A DNA stretch of 64,000 bases from Microbacterium stercoris (GTDB lineage Bacteria; Actinomycetota; Actinomycetes; Actinomycetales; Microbacteriaceae): NCBI RefSeq assembly GCF_017592545.1, contig NZ_JAGFOA010000001.1, forward strand, positions 657,587 to 721,586, given 5' to 3'. How positions within the stretch are numbered: the first letter of the stretch is position 1; each line of letters opens with the position of its first letter. Positions 23,410 through 31,552 of this stretch are shown here, one piece after another. The notes under the pieces were generated by a model. The model was not told where the DNA came from. It did not search any database and saw nothing but the letters and a program-made list of their open reading frames with translations. A program made the position numbers and the translations under genes.

Positions 23410-24897
23410 TCACAGAACCTCGCCGCCCGCTGCGACGAAGTCGATCAGGGCACGGGTGGTGGCGCCCGTCGGGCCCTTGTCCGTGAAGCCGTACGCGCTG
23501 GACGTGCTCATCGCCGAGCCCGCGATGTCGAGGTGGACCCACGGGATGCGCGGAGCGTCCTCGTGGTCGCCGGTGCGCCCGATGAAGCGCTGCAGGAACA
23601 GACCCGCGTACATCGAGCCGCCGTTGCGGTTGCCCATGTCGGCGTTTCGCATGTCGGCGACGCGCGACTCGAGCTGCTCGGCGATGTACCCCGGCAGCGG
23701 CAGGGGCCACGCGAGCTCGCCGGTGCGGTCGGCCGAGCGCAGGAAGGCGTCCACCGCGTCGCCGTGGCCCATCACACCGGTGTGGCGAGTGCCCAGGGCG
23801 ACCAGGATCGCGCCGGTCAGGGTCGCCACATCGACGATCACGTCGGGGTTCTCACGGCTGGCGGCGACCAGGCCGTCGGCGAGCACAAGGCGTCCCTCGG
23901 CGTCGGTGTTGGTGACCTCGACGGTGGTGCCGTCGAGCATCGTCAGCACATCGCCGGGTCGCGTCGCGCGGCCCGAGGGCATGTTGTCGGCGATGCACAT
24001 CCACGCCGTGACGCGCACGGGCAGCTCGAGCTGCGCTGCGGCGCGGACGACCGCGAGCACCTCGGCCGCGCCGGTCATGTCCTCGTTCATCCCGAGCATG
24101 GATGCGGCGGGCTTCAGCGACAGACCGCCCGTGTCGAAGGTGATGCCCTTGCCCACGAGCGCGATGTGGCGGTCGGCGCCGTCGGGCGCCCACTCGAGGC
24201 GCACGAGGCGGGGCGGGCGATCCGATCCGCGACCCACGCCGAGGATGCCGCCGAAGCCGCCCTCCTCGAGCGCTGCCTCGTCGTACACGGTGACGTCGAC
24301 GCCGAGGCCCTCGACCGCGGTGACCGCGGCGTCGGCCAGCTGCGCCGGGCTCTGGCGGTCAGCGGTCGTCGAGACGAGGTCCTTCACGAGGGCGACCGCC
24401 TCGGCGCCGGCGCGGACGGTCGCGAGGGCGCTCTCGTCGACCGGGCCGGGAACGTGGACGAGGACGGTCGACGCACGGCGCTTCTTCGCCGCCTTGTCCG
24501 GATCCGTCGTCTTGTAGGAGTCGAAGGAGTACCCGCCGAGCGCGGCTCCCTCGGCGGCGAGGCGCCAGGCGTCGTCGACGCGAGCGGCCACGTGCACCGC
24601 GACGGTGCCGAATCCGGTCAGCTGGCGGACGGCCGCGCCGATCGCCTCGCGCACGTCGTCGCCATCCGGCTCGGCCCCGAGACCGACGACGGCGAGCGGC
24701 TTGTCGGTCACCTCGGGGGCGTAGACCCGGGCGAAGGAGTTCTTGGCGCCGGTGAAGCCGATCGCCTCCAGCGCGGGCTTCAAGCCGGGGACGTCGAGCC
24801 TTTCGCGCTCGTCGAACGACGGCAGGGCGAGGATCGCCGCCTCCGCGCTTTCCGAGGGGAACGAATCTGTGGTCAGCGCGAGCACGGGAATCGGCAT
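23410..24897 (-). CDS. pepA: Leucyl aminopeptidase (M17, cytosol aminopeptidase)
   Basis: 495 residues. The C-terminal catalytic domain has the metal- and substrate-binding Lys in VGKGITFDTGGLSLKP, the Asp in the MNEDMTGAAEV region, and the M17 signature NTDAEGRLVLADGL; the N-terminal 160 residues form the non-catalytic alpha/beta domain. It releases N-terminal amino acids using two divalent metals and is usually hexameric. The ATG at 24897 is selected because TAGGAT lies 7 nt upstream; a second in-frame ATG at 24906 falls inside that hexamer. pepA-sucB linkage is conserved in actinobacteria (pepB and dlaT in Mycobacterium). Confidence 0.95.
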   Translation of the reverse strand: MPIPVLALTTDSFPSESAEAAILALPSFDERERLDVPGLKPALEAIGFTGAKNSFARVYAPEVTDKPLAVVGLGAEPDGDDVREAIGAAVRQLTGFGTVAVHVAARVDDAWRLAAEGAALGGYSFDSYKTTDPDKAAKKRRASTVLVHVPGPVDESALATVRAGAEAVALVKDLVSTTADRQSPAQLADAAVTAVEGLGVDVTVYDEAALEEGGFGGILGVGRGSDRPPRLVRLEWAPDGADRHIALVGKGITFDTGGLSLKPAASMLGMNEDMTGAAEVLAVVRAAAQLELPVRVTAWMCIADNMPSGRATRPGDVLTMLDGTTVEVTNTDAEGRLVLADGLVAASRENPDVIVDVATLTGAILVALGTRHTGVMGHGDAVDAFLRSADRTGELAWPLPLPGYIAEQLESRVADMRNADMGNRNGGSMYAGLFLQRFIGRTGDHEDAPRIPWVHLDIAGSAMSTSSAYGFTDKGPTGATTRALIDFVAAGGEVL

Positions 24898-24904
24898 GAC
24901 GTCC

Positions 24905-24910
24905 ATCCTA
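24905..24910 (-). promoter_or_regulatory. -10 hexamer for leaderless pepA
   Basis: Minus-strand TAGGAT, 7 nt before the ATG at 24897; it overlaps an alternative ATG, which argues against that upstream start. Confidence 0.5.
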
Positions 24911-24954
24911 GGTACGCGCAGAGCGGAAGAGGGCCGCGCCGCACCGACGGCTCG

Positions 24955-24960
24955 TAGCAT
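24955..24960 (+). promoter_or_regulatory. -10 hexamer for PAC2 gene
   Basis: TAGCAT, 6 nt before the ATG at 24967. The spacer GGAGGA would also read as a Shine-Dalgarno, but it is too close to the start to be optimal. Confidence 0.45.
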
Positions 24961-24966
24961 GGAGGA

Positions 24967-25899
24967 ATGCCCTTCACCGGTGACATCTACGAGCACGTCG
25001 CGAACGGACCCGAGGTCCCGCAGGGGCTGCCGCTCGTGTTCCTGCTGACCGGCTTCACGGATGCCGGTGGCGCCGTCTCCAACCTCATCGACTTCGCGCG
25101 CGAGGAGCTCGCGCCGCGGCCCGTCGTCGTGTTCTCGAACGACGCGCTGCTCGATTACCGGGCGCGACGACCGATCGTCACCTTCGAGCAGGACCACCTC
25201 AGCGACTACCGCCCGCCGCGCCTCGAGCTCTCGCTCGCGAGGGACGCCCTCGGGCAGCCGTTCCTGCTTCTCTCGGGCTACGAGCCGGACTTCGCGTGGG
25301 ATGCATTCGCCGACGCGGTGATCCGGTTCGCGGATCGGTTCGCCGTCTCCTCCGTCACCTGGGTCCATGCGATCGGCATGCCGGTGCCGCACACGCGCAC
25401 GCTCGGCACCACGGTCAGTGGAAACCGCGCTCAGCTCATCGAGTCGCACTCGATCTGGCACCCGCGCACGCAGGTGCCCGCCACCGTCGGCCATCTGCTC
25501 GAATACCGCTTCATCGAGGCCGACTTCGACACCGCCGGCTTCGTGCTCCTTGTCCCGCACTATCTGGCCGAGACCGACTACCCGGCAGCGACCATCGCGG
25601 GGCTCGATCGCCTGATGGCGGCGACGGGGCTCGTATTCACGCTCGACGACCTCTACGGCGAGAACCGCGAGTACCTCGGCCGCGTCGAGGATCAGATCGC
25701 CGGCAACGACGAGCTCGGTGCGATGGTGCGTGGCCTCGAGGAGCGCTACGACGCGTACGCCGCGGGGGTTGTCGGGGGCGGTGTTCCCTCTGTGGGAGGC
25801 ATCCGCGAGGGAGATCTGCCGAGCGCGGACGAACTCGCCGCCGAGCTCGAGCGCTTCCTGGCGAGCCGGCCGAACACCGACGACGACAAGAAGCCCTGA
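24967..25899 (+). CDS. PAC2 family protein
   Basis: 310 residues. PAC2 alpha/beta fold: a GLPLVFLLTGFTDAGGAVSNLIDF opening, central FSNDALLDYRARRP and PRLELSLARDALGQPFLLLSGYEPDFAWDAFADAV, and IGMPVPHTRTLGTTVSG. The family is named after a eukaryotic proteasome assembly chaperone and is widespread in actinobacteria with and without a 20S proteasome, so it does not show that one is present. It is divergent from pepA with a 69-nt gap. Function unproven. Confidence 0.88.
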   Translation: MPFTGDIYEHVANGPEVPQGLPLVFLLTGFTDAGGAVSNLIDFAREELAPRPVVVFSNDALLDYRARRPIVTFEQDHLSDYRPPRLELSLARDALGQPFLLLSGYEPDFAWDAFADAVIRFADRFAVSSVTWVHAIGMPVPHTRTLGTTVSGNRAQLIESHSIWHPRTQVPATVGHLLEYRFIEADFDTAGFVLLVPHYLAETDYPAATIAGLDRLMAATGLVFTLDDLYGENREYLGRVEDQIAGNDELGAMVRGLEERYDAYAAGVVGGGVPSVGGIREGDLPSADELAAELERFLASRPNTDDDKKP

Positions 25900-26123
25900 G
25901 GAATAGCACGACCGCTGCGCACGTTGACTTCAGTGTGCGAAAAGCGGGTGCGACGCCACCGCGATGATGCGGTGCGTGAGCGTCCGCAGACCTATGAGAC
26001 AATGGGTGTCCGACCCGTTGTCGAGACGGCGCATATGATGCGCCGGACTTGACAAGGGTCTTACTAGTGCCCGTACACATCCGGGGGCGCGGCGCGCGAG
26101 TGCCGCCGGTGAAAGGCGAAAAC

Positions 26124-27433
<1,310 letters not shown>

Positions 27434-27437
<4 letters not shown>

Positions 27438-28132
27438 GCGGCACGGCGAACGAGGGCAAGGCGCTCGAGGTTCAGCTGGACGGCGAGCGTGTGCAGCGCA
27501 TCCCGCTGCGCACGCGCGTCGTCATGCCGGACGACTCTCTCGACGAGGTCATCACGACCTATGCGAAGGATGCCGTCCAGCCGGGTGATCTGCTGTTCGT
27601 GACCGAGAAGATCGTCGCGATCACGCAGGGACGCTCGTACCTGCTCACCGACATCCGGGTGCGTCCGCTCGCACGCTTCCTCTCCAAGTACGTCGTCAAG
27701 ACGCCGTACGGCATCGGTCTCGGCATGCCCGAGACGATGGAGATGGCGCTGCGTGAGTGCGGCACCCCGCGCATCCTCTTCGCGGCCGCGGTGGCCGCCG
27801 TCACGAAGGCCTTCGGGCGTCGCGGCGACTTCTACCGCATCGCCGGCGACAAGGCCCGCGCGATCGACGGTCCGACGTCCGGCACGATCCCGCCGTACAA
27901 CAAGGCCGTGGTGCTCGGCCCCGAGAAGCCGCGCGAGGTGGCCCGCCACCTGCAGCAGCTGCTCGGGGGTGGCGTTGATGTCGCAGTCGTCGACATCAAC
28001 GACATCGGCGGCAACATCCTCGGATCCACGCTCGACAAGGCGGGGGAGAAGCGCCTCGTGCGCATCCTCAGCGACAATCCGCTCGGCCAGGGACACCAGT
28101 CCACGCCACTCGGCATCGTCCGCCCTGCGTAA
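27434..28132 (+). CDS. CofE-like (F420-0:gamma-glutamyl ligase family) protein
   Basis: 232 residues with the CofE fold pattern: [19 protein letters not shown], then [20 protein letters not shown], and a C-terminal [18 protein letters not shown]. It matches the family that adds Glu to coenzyme F420 or related cofactors, but no cofC, cofD or other F420 genes are in the window and many actinobacteria have such orphans, so the substrate is unknown. The GTG start overlaps the sigA stop (GTGA), making its translation dependent on sigA, an unusual partner. A strong terminator follows 7 nt after the stop. Confidence 0.8.
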
Positions 28133-28139
28133 TCCGTAA

Positions 28140-28175
28140 ACAGGAAAGGCCCCTCCTCGGAGGGGCCTTTCCTGT
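28140..28175 (+). terminator. Strong terminator of the sigA-cofE operon
   Basis: A 16-bp perfect stem (ACAGGAAAGGCCCCTC / GAGGGGCCTTTCCTGT) with a 4-nt loop, 8 nt after the stop. Confidence 0.9.
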
Positions 28176-28266
28176 TCTCACCAGCGGGTCTGGACGGAGC
28201 CGCGACCTCCTCGGCCGATGCGGCGCAGCTCAGACCGCATCCCCGCCGGGACCGAGCCGTGCCGCG

Positions 28267-29289
28267 TCAGAACCCGATCGCCTTCTGATAGCGGGGCTTG
28301 TGACCGGTGCGGATGCCCGTGACGCTCGGCTTGTTCTCGTAGACGCCCGCGCCCCAGTTGCCCTCGACGAGCACGGGGCCCTCGGGAGTGACGACGACGT
28401 CCCAGCCGACGTACGGCACCTCGGGCACAACGCGCGCGGCTTCCTTGATGAAAGCGATCACCTCGTCCATAAAGGGCAGCTGGAACTCGGCGATCGGGAA
28501 GCCGGTGTCGGGGTGCTTCTGGTGCACGTGGCCGTGCGAGTCATAGCCGTCGCCGAATGCGCGGCCGTCGTCGTGCAGCATCGTGTAGAAGCCGCCGTAC
28601 GACATCTGGTCGCTGACCGCCCCGCGACCGAACTTCTGGGCGATCGCGAGGATGTGCACGTCCGTCCCGTCGTTGAACGCCGTGATGCGCGTGGTGTTGA
28701 CGGTGCCAGGGCAGACCGCGGCGAGGTCATCGTGCTGGCGGATGACCTCCTCGAGCAGCAGCTCGTCGCGCTCGAGCAGTCCGCGGTGGAACGCGTCCCA
28801 GTCGCCGACATCCGACGCGTGGTATCGGCGCACGCCGAGGCCCATGTGGCTGACGGGCACCTTCGCGATGAACGTGCCGTGCTTCTCGGCGAAGGCCTTC
28901 ACCGCGTCCGCGTTGTTCTTGTCGACAATGAGCCACTCCCGCTTGAGGAAGCGGTCGAACAGCTTGTTGAACTCGATCTTGTTCTCGAACAGCACCCTCT
29001 TGTCGAGCTGCGCGGTCTGCTTGGCGATGCGGATCGAGACGGGGTGGGTCATGAAGGTGGCGCGCTCGGCCTTGGAGAGGATAGCGAAGTCGTAGTCGAC
29101 GTAGTCCTGGAAGGCGACATCGTTGCGAGCGGCCGACCACAGCATGTCCGCGAGCACCTTCGGTGTCCAGCTGCCGTGCTGCTCGTGCACCTCCTTCGCG
29201 CGCTCCACCACCGACTTCACGTCGATGTTTCGGGCACGCTCCGCGAGGTAGCGGAACTTGCCGGCGAGGCCGAGTCGGTTGTCAGACAA
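28267..29289 (-). CDS. ATP-grasp protein, sugar-transfer-associated type
   Basis: 340 residues. The C-terminal two thirds has an ATP-grasp arrangement: FIAKVPVSHMGLGVRRY (ATP-binding Lys and flexible loop), DELLLEEVIRQHDDLA, TTRITAFNDG, FGRGAVSDQMSYGG, and VGWDVVVTPEGPVLVEGNWGAGV with the metal-binding Asp, Glu and Asn. These elements resemble the ATP-grasp family found near polysaccharide and glycosyltransferase genes, although none are here. It could ligate an amino acid or a modified acid to an amine. Start TTG, 6 nt after GGAG; no better ATG nearby. It is divergent from the alanine racemase pair with a 53-nt gap, a position that suggests cell-wall chemistry (inference only). Confidence 0.82.
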   Translation of the reverse strand: MSDNRLGLAGKFRYLAERARNIDVKSVVERAKEVHEQHGSWTPKVLADMLWSAARNDVAFQDYVDYDFAILSKAERATFMTHPVSIRIAKQTAQLDKRVLFENKIEFNKLFDRFLKREWLIVDKNNADAVKAFAEKHGTFIAKVPVSHMGLGVRRYHASDVGDWDAFHRGLLERDELLLEEVIRQHDDLAAVCPGTVNTTRITAFNDGTDVHILAIAQKFGRGAVSDQMSYGGFYTMLHDDGRAFGDGYDSHGHVHQKHPDTGFPIAEFQLPFMDEVIAFIKEAARVVPEVPYVGWDVVVTPEGPVLVEGNWGAGVYENKPSVTGIRTGHKPRYQKAIGF

Positions 29290-29330
29290 TGCACACTCCG
29301 TAGGTCATCGGGGCGGTTCGGCCCCCGGGT

Positions 29331-29336
29331 TAGTCT
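29331..29336 (+). promoter_or_regulatory. -10 hexamer for leaderless split racemase operon
   Basis: TAGTCT, 6 nt before the ATG at 29343 (context GGTTAGTCTAGGTCG); no Shine-Dalgarno. Confidence 0.5.
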
Positions 29337-29342
29337 AGGTCG

Positions 29343-30026
29343 ATGACCTGGCCGAACCCCCGGCGAGCCGCCCCGCTGGCCCGCATCTCACGCTCGGCCC
29401 TTCGCTCCAACGCCCGTCTTCTCGCGGCCGATCCGGGCGCTGTCGCCGATCTGCGACGCGACGCGTGGGGCCATGGCGTCGGCGTGGCGGCCGAGGCTGT
29501 CGCAGCCGAGGGCATCCGCTACGCCAACGCGGATCGGCGAGACGCTGCGGTGGTGCAGGCGGCCGGCCTCGAAGCGGTCGAAGCAGACCCCGTCGGCGGC
29601 GAGCTGCTTTACGGTCTCCCGGGATCGGGGGGCACACCGGTGCTCTCGCTCGCGGCGCCCGTGCTGTCGACGAAGCCCCTGCTGGCGGGAGAGGGAGTCT
29701 CGTATGGGTACACCCATCGCGCCACCTCGGACACGCGGCTGGCGCTCATCGCGGGCGGATACGCGGAGGGCGTTGTGCGCGCCCTCGGCAACAACGCCGG
29801 TGTCGAGCTCTCGGGCGCCGTGCGGCCCATCGTGGGTCGTGTGGCCATGGACGTCTGTGTCATCGACATCGCGGATGCCGCGGTCGACGCCGGCGACACC
29901 GCGGTGTACTTCGGATCCGGTCTCGTGCGCGACGCCCTTGCCGACTGGTCGCGGATCACGGGGCTCACCCCGGCCGAGCTCGTCTGCGCCGTCGGGCTCC
30001 ACGTCGAGCGGGAGGTGGTCGCGTGA
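29343..30026 (+). CDS. Alanine-racemase-like protein, C-terminal-domain half with truncated PLP barrel
   Basis: 227 residues, against about 370 for a complete alanine racemase. The N-terminal 90 residues keep the start of the PLP barrel (ARISRSALRSNARLL and DAWGHG), but Arg38 replaces the PLP-binding Lys and about 150 residues of barrel are missing. From about residue 103 the C-terminal domain is complete: APVLSTKPLLAGEGVSYGYTHRA, DTRLALIAGGYAEG with the catalytic Tyr140, and VGRVAMD with the substrate-contacting Met169. It cannot hold PLP alone, but can supply the Tyr side of the active site, which in Alr comes from the neighbouring subunit. The next gene supplies the missing part and overlaps by 4 nt. 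This looks like selection for a heteromer, not a decaying gene. Confidence 0.85.
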   Translation: MTWPNPRRAAPLARISRSALRSNARLLAADPGAVADLRRDAWGHGVGVAAEAVAAEGIRYANADRRDAAVVQAAGLEAVEADPVGGELLYGLPGSGGTPVLSLAAPVLSTKPLLAGEGVSYGYTHRATSDTRLALIAGGYAEGVVRALGNNAGVELSGAVRPIVGRVAMDVCVIDIADAAVDAGDTAVYFGSGLVRDALADWSRITGLTPAELVCAVGLHVEREVVA

Positions 30027-31054
30027 CGGCTCAGCTGCGCATCTCTCGCGCGCGTCTCGCACAGAACATCGCCTCGGTGCGGGCGCGCGTCGCGCCCGCC
30101 GAGGTCATGGTGGTCGTGAAGGACGATGCGTATAGACACGGCGTCGAGACCGTGGCGAGTGTCGTCCGCGAAGCGGGTGTGTCGTGGCTCGGTGCGATTG
30201 ATCTGCGGAGCGCCCTTCGCGCGAAGGCCGCGGTCGGCGACGCGGCACGCGTCTTCTGCTGGCTGACGCTCGGCACTGACGAGACGCACAAAGCCCTCAC
30301 GGGAGGCCTCGAACTCGGCGTGGGGGATGCCGCATACCTCGAGCGCATCGCCGACGCGGCGGCGGGCACCGCCGTCGTGCACCTGAAGATCGACACGGGA
30401 CTGCATCGCAACGGCGTGCGTCCCGAGCAGTGGCCGGCATTCGTCGGCCGCGCCGCGGAGCTCGAACGCGCCGGGCGCATTCGCGTCGCGGGAATCTGGA
30501 GCCACATCTCCGAGGCGAGCGACGAGGACGACGACGTCGCCCGCGCGGCGTTCGATGTGGCGGTCGAGGTCGCCCGTGAGGCGGGCCTCGCCCCCGAAGT
30601 GCGCCACCTGGCCGCCAGCGCGGCAGGGTGGGCGCGCGAGGAGTTCCGCTACGACCTGGTGCGTTTCGGTGCCTTTGTGTACGGCGTGCGATCTGCGGAC
30701 GGTCCCGTGCTACCCGGCATCGTCCCCGTCGCGACTCTCGTCGCGCCTGTCGTGGCGGTGCGCGGCGACGAGGTGGAAATCGGGATCGGATCCCTTGACG
30801 GGCTCCCGTCCTCTCTCGCAGGCGTCGCTGATGTCGGCACGCCCGGCGGCAGCCGGGCCCTGCTGCGTGTCGCCCTGGGATCCAGCGTCGTGGCCGCCTG
30901 GCCGGGGGCTGCGGTCGGCGACGAGGTCGCGGTGTGGGGCGACGGAGCGCGCGGCGAGTCGTCCTCCACGACGCTCGCGGAGGCGATCGGGACGGTCGGC
31001 GAGGAGCCGCTCCTGCGTCTGTCGCCGCTCATCCCTCGCGTCGTCGTCGACTGA
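30023..31054 (+). CDS. Alanine-racemase-like protein, PLP-barrel half with eroded C-terminal domain
   Basis: 343 residues. The PLP barrel is intact: Lys33 in VVVKDDAYRHG (Schiff-base Lys), Lys122 and Arg129 in HLKIDTGLHRNG, His161 in GIWSHIS, Ser199 in LAASAA, and Arg214 in LVRFG, which contacts the PLP ring nitrogen. The C-terminal part (225-343) lacks the GYG-R and GYADG segments, so the catalytic Tyr and the conserved Met are missing; only the ends of the barrel, including the final PRV, remain. Its active-site residues complement those of the preceding protein. GTG start inside the preceding stop (GTGA) implies coupled, near-equal synthesis. A GC-rich terminator follows. Confidence 0.87.
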   Translation: MTAQLRISRARLAQNIASVRARVAPAEVMVVVKDDAYRHGVETVASVVREAGVSWLGAIDLRSALRAKAAVGDAARVFCWLTLGTDETHKALTGGLELGVGDAAYLERIADAAAGTAVVHLKIDTGLHRNGVRPEQWPAFVGRAAELERAGRIRVAGIWSHISEASDEDDDVARAAFDVAVEVAREAGLAPEVRHLAASAAGWAREEFRYDLVRFGAFVYGVRSADGPVLPGIVPVATLVAPVVAVRGDEVEIGIGSLDGLPSSLAGVADVGTPGGSRALLRVALGSSVVAAWPGAAVGDEVAVWGDGARGESSSTTLAEAIGTVGEEPLLRLSPLIPRVVVD

Positions 31055-31099
31055 CCGAGCCAGACGGATCCCTGCCGGCGGACCCGTGGTACACGCGAA

Positions 31100-31130
31100 C
31101 GCGCCCGCCCCCTCGAGGGGGACGGGCGCG
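31100..31130. terminator. Terminator between racemase pair and DUF7455-like gene
   Basis: GC-rich hairpin CGCGCCCGCCCCCTC / GAGGGGGACGGGCGCG (one bulge) in the 94-nt convergent gap. Confidence 0.65.
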
Positions 31131-31148
31131 TGATGCGTGGGGGCGGCG

Positions 31149-31358
31149 TCAGGGGGCGTCGATGAGACGCGCGGTCTCGTCGTGCCACGACGTGGCGACG
31201 GCGCGCAGCTTCTCCTCGTACTTGCGGCCGTGGTGCGCGCAGAAGAGGAGCTCGCTTCCGTTGACCTCGGCGGCGATGTAGGCCTGCGCTCCGCACGAGT
31301 CGCAGCGGTCCATCGCCGTGAGGCGGTAGGAGGGGGCGGGTGCTTCGGTGACGGTCAT
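31149..31358 (-). CDS. Small zinc-ribbon-like protein (DUF7455 type)
   Basis: 69 residues. MDRCDSCGAQAYIAA then ELLFCAHHGRKYEEKLR gives a C-x2-C ... C-x-H-H set suited to one zinc ion, and a basic helix. Small actinobacterial proteins of this kind often lie near sigma-factor and gyrase genes and may bind RNA polymerase or nucleic acid, but the function is not established. The ATG at 31358 has a GAGGAGG Shine-Dalgarno 8 nt upstream; a longer in-frame reading upstream lacks one. Divergent from parE by 194 nt. Confidence 0.78.
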   Translation of the reverse strand: MTVTEAPAPSYRLTAMDRCDSCGAQAYIAAEVNGSELLFCAHHGRKYEEKLRAVATSWHDETARLIDAP

Positions 31359-31538
31359 GGTGTCTGCCTCCTCGATGTCGGTTCGGGTCCTGCGAGTTGC
31401 ATCACATGTAACCACTGCGGGCTGAGAAACCTGCCCAACCCTCGGCCTGTTTCGCTCAGCGCGTACGACGGCCCCCGCCTTGCCAGACGGGAGTAGACCG
31501 CCGGGGAGTGTCCGCCCGGGGATGTCCGTGGTCGCGAT

Positions 31539-31544
31539 TAGCAT
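31539..31544 (+). promoter_or_regulatory. -10 hexamer for parE
   Basis: TAGCAT (context GATTAGCATCGAAG), 8 nt before the GTG at 31553. Confidence 0.45.
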
Positions 31545-31552
31545 CGAAGATT

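Noticed and set aside
24967-25899. PAC2 protein as evidence for a 20S proteasome
   Set aside because: The family occurs in actinobacteria without proteasomes and no proteasome gene is in the window.
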